From assembly GCF_900115905.1 (NCBI RefSeq), contig NZ_FOYD01000008.1, forward strand, positions 1 through 64,000: a stretch of DNA of 64,000 bases, in the 5' to 3' direction. The translations under genes and the position numbers were made by a program. Below, piece after piece: positions 55,172 through 63,293 of this stretch. The notes below the pieces were generated by a model, which worked only from the letters and a program-made list of their open reading frames with translations, had not been told where the DNA came from and did no database searches. This DNA comes from Halopseudomonas formosensis. Its GTDB lineage: Bacteria; Pseudomonadota; Gammaproteobacteria; Pseudomonadales; Pseudomonadaceae. Each line of letters starts with the position of its first letter. The stretch's first letter is position 1.

Positions 55172-55351
55172 ATGCGAATAATTCGTCTTAAAGAGGTAAT
55201 GCATAAAACCGGGCTTGCACGTTCCACTGTATACAAATACATGGCTGAGAAACGCTTTCCGGTTTCTGTTCAGTTAGGGGAAGGCAGCGTGGGATGGGTT
55301 GAAAGTGAGGTAGACGATTGGATTGAAATGTTGATTTCCAAAAGAGGATGA
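55172..55351 (+). CDS. alpA: AlpA-family regulator
   Basis: A 59-residue protein with the AlpA/excisionase layout: RLKEVMHKTGLARSTVYKYM (helix-turn-helix), RFPVSVQLGEGSVGWVESEV (wing), then DDWIEM. AlpA proteins regulate excision and gene expression in P4-like satellites and other small elements. AGAGG at 55159-55163 is a fair ribosome-binding site but is enclosed in a CCTCTG/CAGAGG stem. It lies divergently from the putative ribbon-helix-helix gene. Confidence 0.85.
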   Translation: MRIIRLKEVMHKTGLARSTVYKYMAEKRFPVSVQLGEGSVGWVESEVDDWIEMLISKRG

Positions 55352-55514
55352 GTCTGTCAGTTTTATATTTGTTGATTATTTTTCAGGAGTGAAATATTGA
55401 TCTTTTTTCTCGTGCGGCTCAGTAGTTGCTGGCGCAATTATGAAGTGTGTTCTTCGGTGTGGGTAATATGCTTTATGGGTAATCAAATAGTGGTATTTAA
55501 AGTATGGGTGATGC

Positions 55515-56180
55515 ATGGTTGATTCATTGGTGAATAGAAATCTGACTGTTGCTAATGTTGATAGTTTTTATGGTCTTCCAGTAATGGTTGATAAAGGACC
55601 ATTCATTTTGGAGTATCTCGAAAGACTTCGGTGGGTGATTAACTCAGCATTGGCTGATTATTCAAGAGTTCTAGCATTCAGAGTAGATCTTCGTATTCCC
55701 ACTAGGCTGGGGCTTGCTGATGACTTTAATACTAATAAAGTTATCAGTCGTTTCTTCGAGTCATTTAAGGCAAAGATAGAAAGTGACCGGCATAGAGCAA
55801 GGGTTGCTGCAACTTATGCGCATGACACAAAAGTCAGATACTTTTGGGTTAGAGAGGTGTCTACCGGAAACGTTCAGCACTATCATGTTTTAATTTTGCT
55901 CAACATGGATGCCTATTATACTGTTGGTCGCCTTGGATCTGATAGGGTTAATATGGTCAGGCGTTTGGATGAGGCGTGGGCAAGCGCGTTGGGGCTGGAA
56001 CTTCATGATGTGTCGGGCTTGGTAGAGTTTCCTGCAAATGCGACATGGCGCCTTAGGAGCAATGCGGACGATTTTACTAGGACTTTATCAAGCTTGTTTC
56101 ATAGAGCCAGTTATCTCTGCAAGTCAGCTACTAAGCACTATGGGCAGCAGCATCATGGCATGGGGGGAAGTAGGAAATAA
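55515..56180 (+). CDS. Inovirus Gp2-like (YagK/YfjJ) replication-associated protein
   Basis: A 221-residue AT-rich gene. The HYHVLILLN segment (near residue 135) gives a His-x-His arrangement reminiscent of HUH replication proteins. The WVREVSTGNVQHYH and FHRASYLCKSATK blocks match what I recall of the inovirus Gp2 family, found in filamentous phages and in P4-like satellites together with AlpA. It probably initiates replication of the element. The 163-bp gap before it is AT-rich and contains no gene. No integrase is found nearby. Confidence 0.72.
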   Translation: MVDSLVNRNLTVANVDSFYGLPVMVDKGPFILEYLERLRWVINSALADYSRVLAFRVDLRIPTRLGLADDFNTNKVISRFFESFKAKIESDRHRARVAATYAHDTKVRYFWVREVSTGNVQHYHVLILLNMDAYYTVGRLGSDRVNMVRRLDEAWASALGLELHDVSGLVEFPANATWRLRSNADDFTRTLSSLFHRASYLCKSATKHYGQQHHGMGGSRK

Positions 56181-56790
56181 TAGCGGAATGAGATAGCACT
56201 GGATAGCTTGAGTAGCCTGGTTTGTTCAACAGCCGGACTTGTTCTATCGTGCCAGCTGTCCTTGCAAGGCCGCTACCAGGTCTTATGGTGATGGGCGCTG
56301 GCGTTCGCGGCTAGCTGAGGCTAAGGGCGTATTCCAATGATGCTGACGCTCATTTCCAGCAATTGTGGCCCACCTGCGCCGTCTTGGAGTTGCTCCAACA
56401 AGAATGATGGTCGCGCGCGGTGCTGGTTTCACGCTCTCCCAGTCATAGTCTGAAATTGCGCAGGCACTATATGTAGCGCTTGAAAGGCAGGGTTAACCCG
56501 GTATGTGGTGTCTTGCGCTTGACTTCTTTGAAATGACTGTCTATAAATCCAGCCATGGGTAAAAAACGCCCATAAAAAAGCTCCGATCCCTCTTTGAGAG
56601 GCCGGAGCTACATGGTCTCTCTGGCGTCGGGCCGCAAAACCAAGGCCAGAGGACTAACCCCAACGACTGCTAGGCAGAAGCTGGGCTTGGGACTATATCG
56701 TGGCAATCGCAGCTTACGCAAGCGTATTGCATCGGTTTGATCTGTCTCTCGGCCAGTCGCTGCTAGCTGTCTTGATAGTCGAGGTAACTC
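56181..56790. other. Gap of 610 bp after the Gp2-like gene
   Basis: No gene is supported. The only strong signal is a leftward terminator at 56574-56609. Sequence between is of mixed composition and may be remains of the element's right end. Confidence 0.5.
56574..56609 (-). terminator. Strong leftward terminator with no obvious gene
   Basis: On the minus strand a long stem (outer arms AGCTCCG and CGGAGCT, inner CCTCT and AGAGG) ends in TTTTTT. No convincing minus-strand gene lies to its right, so it may end an antisense or small RNA, or be left from a lost gene. Confidence 0.75.
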
Positions 56791-56913
56791 ATGGCTGCGA
56801 AGAAAAGCGGTAACTCCAAGCGAACCATACACCGGAGCTCTATTACTGGACGGTTCGTTACCGAGAAAACGGTGCGGAGAAACCCGCGCACAACTCAAAC
56901 CGAGAAACGTTGA
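56791..56913 (+). CDS. Conserved small basic protein (40 residues)
   Basis: The frame reads MAAKKSGNSKRTIHRSSITG and continues RFVTEKTVRRNPRTTQTEKR. The KSG, SSITGRFVTEKTV and HP/NPRTT pattern is one I recall from small proteins encoded in many proteobacterial islands, often beside short toxin-like genes. GAGG lies 6 bases upstream. The gene below starts 9 bases later with its GAGG overlapping this stop, so they form a two-gene operon. Function is unknown. Confidence 0.62.
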   Translation: MAAKKSGNSKRTIHRSSITGRFVTEKTVRRNPRTTQTEKR

Positions 56914-56922
56914 GGTATCCCT

Positions 56923-57126
56923 ATGTTGAAACAGTATTTTGTTAACACCCTCGCTCAGCCCAATGGTGATCACGAAGTCCATCGGGAGGGTTGCTCATGG
57001 ATGCCATTGTCACGGCAGTCAGTTGGCTACCACGCCAACTGCTACCCTGCAGTTCAGGCGGCAAGAATGTACTACTCCCGGGCTGACGGATGCGCACACT
57101 GCAGTCCTCAATGTCATACCCGCTGA
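56923..57126 (+). CDS. Conserved Cys/His-rich small protein (67 residues)
   Basis: The frame contains YFVNTLAQPNGDHEVHREGC, then a second Cys, then DGCAHCSPQCHTR at the end. The NGDHEVH-x3-C start and GC-x2-C-x3-CHT end recur in a widespread uncharacterised family, so it is likely a real gene. The Cys and His spacing suggests metal binding. It is the second gene of a two-gene operon and is followed by a hairpin terminator. Confidence 0.7.
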   Translation: MLKQYFVNTLAQPNGDHEVHREGCSWMPLSRQSVGYHANCYPAVQAARMYYSRADGCAHCSPQCHTR

Positions 57127-57152
57127 TCCTCTTATAGCCGGGTACTAGGAGG

Positions 57153-57180
57153 CAGGCCACATGTGTGGCCTGTTATTCAT
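57153..57180 (+). terminator. Terminator after the small two-gene operon
   Basis: Eight-bp arms CAGGCCAC and GTGGCCTG enclose ATGT, then TTATTCATTCTTTT follows. It is 26 bases after the stop codon. Confidence 0.75.
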
Positions 57181-57299
57181 TCTTTTCGTTGCTCCTCAAG
57201 GTAAGTGTGGCGAGCTATAGAACCAGATCAGCCTCGCTGTTATCATCATTTTTAGCATGACTTTCCTGGCGATGTAGACAAGGACTTTGCTGAATACCG

Positions 57300-58187
57300 A
57301 TGATGCCCCCACAGGAAGCTTCACCCAACCAGCGCGAACGCCTGTGGCAGATCGATTTTCTGGCCCGTTTCCGTGGGCAGGTCACCCGGCAGGATCTGGT
57401 ACAGCGCTTCGCCATTGCATTATCCAACGCCACTCGTGACTTCACGCTGTACCGTCAGCTGGCACCTCAGAACCTGGATTACGATCACAGCGATAAGGTT
57501 TATCGGCGAGCAGCGAGTTTCAAGCCGCTGTTTGCTTACGACAGGGAACACACCCTGCAAACCCTCAGCCTGGGGCAGGGGGTTGGGCTGGAGCCATGCA
57601 CCCAGACGATACTGGTTGATAACGCCACTGCGCTTAATCAGCCGGATCTGGATATCCTGGCTGCGGTGTCCCGCGCCATATATGGCGGACAGGCTCTGTG
57701 CATCAGCTACGTCTCGATCAGCAGCGGTGAGACCCGTCGAGAGATCGTTCCGCACAGCCTGGTCAACACTGGCTTGCGCTGGCATGTGCGTGCTTATTGC
57801 CGTACCCATGGGCAGTTCAGGGATTTTGTACTGACGCGGATTACCGCTATTCATACCACAGCTACCCCGATGGATAGGCAAACCGAATCCATTGACCGGG
57901 ATCAGGACTGGCAACGCTTGGTGAAGCTGGAACTTGTTCCTCACCCCAGAGCGGCTTACGCTCGAGCGATAGAGCTCGATTACAGCCTGCAACCTGGCCA
58001 ATCACTGCAGCTTACCGCCAGAGCAGCCACCGCTGCCTACTTGTTGCGGCGTTGGGGTGTGGATTGCAGTCTGGATGCACACCTCAACCCGGATGAGTAC
58101 CAGCTGGCCCTGCGCGATCCCCAGGGTGTTGCGAAGCAAGCGAATCTAGCAATTGCCCCCGGCTTTACCCTGGAGAATGATCGTTAA
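57300..58187 (+). CDS. WYL-domain transcriptional regulator of the BrxR/CapW type
   Basis: A 295-residue regulator. An N-terminal winged helix-turn-helix spans about residues 12-75 (FRGQVTRQDLVQRFAIALSN then TLYRQLAPQNLDYDHSDKVY). A WYL domain spans about 125-205 with YGGQALCISYVS and VPHSLVNTGLRWHVRAYC. A C-terminal WCX-like extension completes it. This order and the R-x-DL-Y-LAPxNL-YD-K-Y pattern match the BrxR/CapW repressors that control BREX, CBASS and other defence operons. The ATG of the next ORF overlaps its stop (TAATG), as in those loci. The ribosome-binding site is poor. Confidence 0.85.
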   Translation: MMPPQEASPNQRERLWQIDFLARFRGQVTRQDLVQRFAIALSNATRDFTLYRQLAPQNLDYDHSDKVYRRAASFKPLFAYDREHTLQTLSLGQGVGLEPCTQTILVDNATALNQPDLDILAAVSRAIYGGQALCISYVSISSGETRREIVPHSLVNTGLRWHVRAYCRTHGQFRDFVLTRITAIHTTATPMDRQTESIDRDQDWQRLVKLELVPHPRAAYARAIELDYSLQPGQSLQLTARAATAAYLLRRWGVDCSLDAHLNPDEYQLALRDPQGVAKQANLAIAPGFTLENDR

Positions 58188-58780
58188 TGAGCAGCACCGC
58201 TACACAGCAGAAACTGGGCTTCAAGTTCGGCCGCAACGGTGTGCATTCCAGCCGCACCATGATGTTGGCCGAGATCAGTGAGCTGTTCCATGGCCGTCCC
58301 GCAAGCGCAACTGCTGCCCAGTACAAAGAAGACATCGAGGTCTTCAACGTGCTGCACAAGCCTACCGAGAAGTCCCGACAGCTGACCTGGCGACACCTGG
58401 TGGACCTTTATGGGATGGATACCGACATTCCGTTATTCAGAGTTTTTCGCCGCCTGTGGGACAGCGATGAGTCCGCTCGAACCTTATTGGCCTGCCAGTA
58501 CCTATACCACCCAAAGCACCAGCAGACTAACTTCGACACGGACGTTACGCCTCTGCACCCTGGTTCGCTACAAGGATTCGACTGCATGGACCAGAACGGC
58601 GATGGCTATTTGACGATTAAGGAACTCAGCCGCCGGAATGATTGCGTTGAAGATGCCAGCGATAGAGGCCTGGACTCTTCAACCCGAACAACGCTGATCC
58701 TCGATCACCTGGATGCCGACCGGGACCTGAAGGTGAGCAAACGGGAGTTCAGCATCTGGAATGAAATGCAGAAACAGTAA
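58187..58780 (+). CDS. Chimeric ORF: defence-associated N-terminus fused to EF-hand C-terminus
   Basis: A 197-codon frame. Residues 1 to about 105 (GRNGVHSSRTMML, NVLHKPTEKSR, PLFRVFRRLW) resemble the start of a family I associate with defence operons behind WYL regulators, but cannot name. Residues about 125-197 hold two calcium-binding EF-hand loops, D135-E146 (DQNGDGYLTIKE) and D176-E187 (DADRDLKVSKRE), typical of periplasmic EF-hand proteins. No signal peptide precedes them. The simplest reading is that a deletion removed the remainder of a defence operon and fused its first gene, by chance in frame, to the end of a chromosomal EF-hand gene. Confidence 0.6.
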   Translation: MSSTATQQKLGFKFGRNGVHSSRTMMLAEISELFHGRPASATAAQYKEDIEVFNVLHKPTEKSRQLTWRHLVDLYGMDTDIPLFRVFRRLWDSDESARTLLACQYLYHPKHQQTNFDTDVTPLHPGSLQGFDCMDQNGDGYLTIKELSRRNDCVEDASDRGLDSSTRTTLILDHLDADRDLKVSKREFSIWNEMQKQ

Positions 58781-58786
58781 AACTGA

Positions 58787-60076
58787 TCACCCCCGGTTGC
58801 CGATCTCAATCATGAACTCGGTGCCCCGGTCATCTGACTGTGTAACCTGGAGCCCCCAGCCGAGCCGTTCACAGACCAACCGTACAATGAGCAAACCGAA
58901 GGTTGTATTGTTGAGTTGGTCTGCTCTGGGCAAGCCGCCGCCGGTTGCACGCGAGACCCTCAGGTTTTTTACCACTGCGTCAGGAAGACCTGAACCAAAA
59001 TCCTTTACCAGAATTCCGTTCGACAGCATATGAACCTCAACAGGTGACCTGGTATGGCGCAGAGCATTCTGCAACAGGTTGCGCATTAGCATACGCACCA
59101 ATACGGGATAGGTTCTGACTCTCACATCAGGATTATCTTCAAATAGCGTAATGCGCCCAGCCTGGTCGGGATGCCCATGCTCCAGATCGTCAATAGTGGT
59201 CCGGACGATCTCACTCACCTTAACCATCCTGGAGCCTTCGCTCGAAGCCTCGCTGCGGGCAAGCTCCAGCAGAACATCAATGTCGTCGCGCATGGTCTGC
59301 ATGGCCCTGCGCAGGCGGGCCAGGGTCTTCTGATCACCTTCCGACAGGTTTTGGCGTTGCTCCAGCACATTGAGTGCGCCATTCATCACCGCCAGGGGCG
59401 TACGCAGTTCATGACTGGCCAGCTTTACAAAGGATTTCTCTCTCTCAATGTGGTGCTCAAGCTCTGAGAGAAAGCGGTTGAAAGCCTCGGCGATGTCGCA
59501 AAATTCCTGATCGCGATAACTCGTGTTGATTCGCGGCACCGACGTTCCAGGTACCGCACCCAGCACCTCACGGGTCAAGTTTCTGAACGGACGCACCAGA
59601 TAGCGGGCACTCCCACGAGCAATAAAATAGCCGATCAGGAGCATACCAGCCGCCACGCTGATCAGGATCAGCTGAACCAGGAACTCACGATTCTCCATGA
59701 TGGTAATATCCTGGGCCAGGAAGAGTTTTCCATTGGGTTCCTCAAGTCGTTCCCCGACAATAAGCAGCGTCGTCTCGCCGACTTCGATTTCCCGGGAAAA
59801 TGGCAGGATGCGTGCTTGGAAATACGTCGGCAGCACTGCCTCAGTCTCTCCCTCAGGCAGGAATACTGCTTCCAGCCTTGCCGTTTTTACAGGCTGGAAT
59901 TCATCGTTGCGAAGCCGCTCCTTGAAATACTCAGCGTCCGCTTTCAGTTCAAGATCCAGGATGGTGTCTTCTACATCATCGACAAACTGCTCAACAATGA
60001 ATATGGACACCGCCGCAGTGGCGGCAATAAGGAGAAACAGGGTTCGGGTGAGCCTGGCCGTCAACGAGGACTTCAT
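58787..60076 (-). CDS. Sensor histidine kinase of a two-component system
   Basis: A 429-residue inner-membrane kinase with transmembrane helices at about 11-29 and 133-153, a periplasmic sensor domain of about 100 residues, a HAMP-like linker and a HisKA domain. H222 in SHELRTPLAV is the phosphoacceptor. The ATPase domain has N-box LLQNALRHT and G-box DFGSGLP near 378. ATG 60076 overlaps the stop of the response-regulator gene (ATGA), which decides the start over a longer frame. It is the last gene of the glycosyltransferase operon. The signal sensed is unknown; the periplasmic domain and neighbours suggest envelope stress or cationic compounds. Confidence 0.9.
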   Translation of the reverse strand: MKSSLTARLTRTLFLLIAATAAVSIFIVEQFVDDVEDTILDLELKADAEYFKERLRNDEFQPVKTARLEAVFLPEGETEAVLPTYFQARILPFSREIEVGETTLLIVGERLEEPNGKLFLAQDITIMENREFLVQLILISVAAGMLLIGYFIARGSARYLVRPFRNLTREVLGAVPGTSVPRINTSYRDQEFCDIAEAFNRFLSELEHHIEREKSFVKLASHELRTPLAVMNGALNVLEQRQNLSEGDQKTLARLRRAMQTMRDDIDVLLELARSEASSEGSRMVKVSEIVRTTIDDLEHGHPDQAGRITLFEDNPDVRVRTYPVLVRMLMRNLLQNALRHTRSPVEVHMLSNGILVKDFGSGLPDAVVKNLRVSRATGGGLPRADQLNNTTFGLLIVRLVCERLGWGLQVTQSDDRGTEFMIEIGNRG

Positions 60077-60795
60077 GATGTCGTCCGGTCGCCATCTTCG
60101 GGAGACTCCAGACGATACCCCCGCCCATGAACCGTTTTCACCAATCCGTTGCCAAGGTCTGCCGCCAACGCTTTTCGAAGCGTGTAGATATGGGTACGCA
60201 GACTGTTTCCCTCGGCATCCCCGTAGCGGGCACCCCCCCATAAGGCATCGCTGAGCGCGGTATGACTGAGAAAATTCGGGTAAGCTCGTATCAGCAATTC
60301 GAATAACCGGGACGACGTGCCGGAAAGCGTGGTTTTCATTCCACGCAGTTCGACTTCCAGGGTGCCAGGGTTGAACCGGATCTCCCCAGCCTGCAGAACC
60401 GGCTTCATCGGTGAATGGCGCCGGTGAAGCGCCTCGATTCTCAACTGGAGTTCCCGCAATTCAAACGGTTTTACGAGATAATCGTCCGCACCGCACTCAA
60501 AGCCTTTTTCCTTGTCGTTGAGCGCACTGAGGGAGGTCATCAGAATGATGGGGGTCTGACACTGCAGGTCCTGTCGGATACGACGGCAAACATCGAAGCC
60601 ATTCACGCCCGGCAGCATCAGGTCGAGTACGATAACGTCGTAGCTCTCAGTGGCCAGTAAGTGTAAGGCAGTCAGACCGTCAGCCGCGAAATCAAGCGAA
60701 TAGCGTTCCTCACCCAGGAACTCGAAAAGATTCTCCGCAAGGTCCACCTGATCTTCCACGACCAGTAGCCTTAGAGGCGGCCTGTTAGCTGTCAT
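60073..60795 (-). CDS. OmpR/PhoB-family response regulator
   Basis: A 240-residue regulator. The receiver domain has acidic pocket VVEDQ, phosphorylation site D58 in IVLDLMLPG and the conserved Lys in DDYLVKPFEL. A winged-helix DNA-binding domain (about 135-235) ends GRGYRLE. It is phosphorylated by the overlapping downstream kinase. Its start overlaps the stop of the ArnT-like gene by 11 bases, so regulator and target enzymes share one transcript, which suggests feedback control. Confidence 0.93.
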   Translation of the reverse strand: MTANRPPLRLLVVEDQVDLAENLFEFLGEERYSLDFAADGLTALHLLATESYDVIVLDLMLPGVNGFDVCRRIRQDLQCQTPIILMTSLSALNDKEKGFECGADDYLVKPFELRELQLRIEALHRRHSPMKPVLQAGEIRFNPGTLEVELRGMKTTLSGTSSRLFELLIRAYPNFLSHTALSDALWGGARYGDAEGNSLRTHIYTLRKALAADLGNGLVKTVHGRGYRLESPEDGDRTTS

Positions 60796-62281
60796 TCAAT
60801 AGGGCTCCATCAGCATTCGACGCCGATTGCAGATTTCGAACAGGGGTCTCTATAGCGAGTAACTGGTAGCGGCGGTTCCTGAGCACCTTGTCAGCTGACG
60901 GCGATAGCGCCGCGATTTCCCGGTCCGACCAGTCTTCGGGAACAGCCACATAGAATCGTCGTACTCCATCGCGCTGCCGCAGTTCCTTCCAATCGTCCTC
61001 CGAAATTTCCATAGCTGTTCCACGCGAGTAATATCTGGCCGAGAATGGCAGATCATCCAGGTAGAGCAATGGACTGTCGCCAGGCTTTCTGACCTGCAGG
61101 TAATAGCTTACCAGTTCTTTTTCCGTCTTGAACGGTATCAGGCCTGCCGTAGTCAGCCCCACGAAAACAGTCAGCAGCACGGGCACCAATCCCACCAACA
61201 GCGGCCTCATTCCGAAAAGTCTTACGGAATCCATGTCTGAAATCCAACGACCGATCAGCATGGCTGTAAATGGCAAGGATGGCAGCACATAGGTCCAGAG
61301 CGTGTTACCCGCGGCGGTAAAAAACAGCATGGGCGCCAGCGCACTGACAAAAAGAAAGCAGGAGCCAGGATGTGACAGCGGCAACCGAATGCGACCTGTC
61401 CCTCGACCAGCAAACCAGCTGGCAATCACGCCCACCAGTGCAACAAGTCCCCAGGGGAACGATGCCCACAACCAGAACAACCAGATCATACCTTTGGGCT
61501 GATCGTGAGCACTGCCGTACAGATCGCCGGTCCATCCGGGATCCAGGAAGCGGCGAATATGCTCCCCTACGATAAAATAATCCAGAAACCCGGGTGTCTT
61601 GAGTTCAGCCAGCAGATACCAGGGGCCAACCAGAAACACCGTCAGTAAAGCCCCCCTCCACCACGGAAATTTTCGCAGGCTGGCAACCTCGTGTTTGAAA
61701 AGGAGTAACCACAAAACGACTGGAATACCGACCAGTACGACTGCCAGCGGGCCCTTGGACAGTAGCCCGATCACCAGTCCGATGAAGAAAAGCCAGCGCC
61801 AGGGGCCGTCCTCTCCCGACATCACCAGACAGAAGCTGACCAGTGTCAGCGTCGTGCCCAGGGCCAGGAACGAATCGGTCATCACGGCACCGGCACTGAT
61901 GTAAGTCAGCGCCATGGTGGCGAACACCAGGCTACTCCATAGTGCCGCATGGACATTCCAGAGCTGCTTCGCCAGCCGCCAGACCAGCCAGACCATCGCC
62001 AACGTTGCCAGCCAGGACGGCAGGCGCAATGAAAACTCCGAGAGGCCGAACACCTTGATGGCCAACGCCTGGGCCCAGAAAGACAACGGTGGTTTGCCCC
62101 AGAAAGGCACACCCGGCTCAAACCAGGGGGTGATCCAGTCACCGGTTTCGGCCATCAGGCGGGCAATTTCCGCGTAGCGAGGTTCGGTGGTATCGGCAAA
62201 AGGAAGCAGCGCCATGCCGATTAGGCGGCTGACCAGTACCGCTGCCAACGCCAGGAACCAGATGTTAAATCGCTTTGACAT
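60785..62281 (-). CDS. ArnT-like glycosyltransferase (GT83/PMT superfamily)
   Basis: A 498-residue integral membrane glycosyltransferase with roughly 11-12 transmembrane segments. The first periplasmic loop holds DTTEPRYAEIARLM near residue 30, the catalytic D/E region of the ArnT/PMT superfamily, and PPLSFWAQALAIKVFG follows. It is shorter than ArnT (about 550). Such enzymes move a sugar from undecaprenyl phosphate onto lipid A or another envelope acceptor. With GT2 and GtrA upstream it completes a lipid-linked sugar pathway. The donor sugar is unknown. Confidence 0.85.
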   Translation of the reverse strand: MSKRFNIWFLALAAVLVSRLIGMALLPFADTTEPRYAEIARLMAETGDWITPWFEPGVPFWGKPPLSFWAQALAIKVFGLSEFSLRLPSWLATLAMVWLVWRLAKQLWNVHAALWSSLVFATMALTYISAGAVMTDSFLALGTTLTLVSFCLVMSGEDGPWRWLFFIGLVIGLLSKGPLAVVLVGIPVVLWLLLFKHEVASLRKFPWWRGALLTVFLVGPWYLLAELKTPGFLDYFIVGEHIRRFLDPGWTGDLYGSAHDQPKGMIWLFWLWASFPWGLVALVGVIASWFAGRGTGRIRLPLSHPGSCFLFVSALAPMLFFTAAGNTLWTYVLPSLPFTAMLIGRWISDMDSVRLFGMRPLLVGLVPVLLTVFVGLTTAGLIPFKTEKELVSYYLQVRKPGDSPLLYLDDLPFSARYYSRGTAMEISEDDWKELRQRDGVRRFYVAVPEDWSDREIAALSPSADKVLRNRRYQLLAIETPVRNLQSASNADGALLNDS

Positions 62282-63293
62282 GACTCGCCTCCGCCAGCCG
62301 CGTATTTAACGGCTGACTGACACCAACCGGACTTTCCAGCACCTCCTCGGCCAGGTAGACCGGTCGCTGCTTCGTTTCCAGATAGGTTTTGCCCACATAC
62401 TCCCCGACAATACCGATGCTCAGTAGCTGGATGCCACCGAGAAAGCTGATGATGGCAACCAGTGACGGATAGCCGCTGGTTGCATCGCCGAGCATCATGG
62501 CCTTGATCACGATCCAGAGCCCAAACAGGGCTCCAACACTCGCGGCAAACAACCCGATGACGGTCGCCCAGCGCAATGGTGAGACGGAAAATGAGGTCAG
62601 GCCCTCCAGAGCCAGACCAACCAGTCCGGGGTAATCCCACTTCGTTTCTCCGGCAGCCCGGGGTTCCCGGTCATACTGGATGACACGGGTCGGCAGGCCG
62701 ATCCAGGCAAACAGTCCTTTCATGTACCGGTTACGTTCGTTCAGAGTCAGTATCGCGTCTACGGCCTTACGGCTCATCAACCGGAAATCGCCGGTATCCA
62801 CAGGAATATCGGTCCGGCTGGTCCGGTTCAGCAACCGGTAAAAGAGGTGCGCGCTCCAGCGTTTGAACGCGGTTTCCCCAGCTCTGGAACGACGCTGCAT
62901 CAACACAACGTCTGCCCCGGACTGCCAGGATTCGATCATGGCGGGGATCTGCTCAGGCGGATCCTGCAGGTCCGCATCCAGAACGATCACCGCGTCGCCC
63001 CTGGCATGCTCCAGCCCTGCCGTTACCGCCGCCTCCTTGCCGAAATTCCGACTCAGTTTGACCAGGCGGAGGCCAGGCGTTCGCTTTATCTCATTACGAA
63101 TATAAACCGCGCTGCCATCCTCACTGCCATCGTCCACGAACACAATTTCGTGACGCAGGTTGACCGCGGCAAGCACGGGCAGTACCCGGTCAAAAAACAG
63201 CGGCAGCATGACTCGCTCGTTATACACAGGTACCACCAGGGAGATAAGGCGGTCATCTGGCGGCTCGAGATGGAAATCAAGGGATTTGTTCAT
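62265..63293 (-). CDS. Family 2 polyprenyl-phosphate glycosyltransferase (ArnC/GtrB/DPMS type)
   Basis: A 342-residue GT-A enzyme. LVVPVYNE starts the catalytic domain at about residue 19. VIVLDADLQDPPEQIP (near 97) carries the metal-binding D-x-D, and the GDFRLMSRKAV segment follows near 166. Two C-terminal transmembrane helices lie at about 237-262 and 273-298. It loads a sugar onto undecaprenyl phosphate at the inner membrane for use by the ArnT-like enzyme. It overlaps both neighbours by 17 bases. Confidence 0.92.
   Translation of the reverse strand: MNKSLDFHLEPPDDRLISLVVPVYNERVMLPLFFDRVLPVLAAVNLRHEIVFVDDGSEDGSAVYIRNEIKRTPGLRLVKLSRNFGKEAAVTAGLEHARGDAVIVLDADLQDPPEQIPAMIESWQSGADVVLMQRRSRAGETAFKRWSAHLFYRLLNRTSRTDIPVDTGDFRLMSRKAVDAILTLNERNRYMKGLFAWIGLPTRVIQYDREPRAAGETKWDYPGLVGLALEGLTSFSVSPLRWATVIGLFAASVGALFGLWIVIKAMMLGDATSGYPSLVAIISFLGGIQLLSIGIVGEYVGKTYLETKQRPVYLAEEVLESPVGVSQPLNTRLAEASHVKAI

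Noticed and set aside
56608-56982. 124-codon minus-strand ORF ending at the orphan terminator
   Set aside because: It has no family pattern and is antisense to the better-supported tiny gene at 56791; an RNA is a more likely product of that strand.
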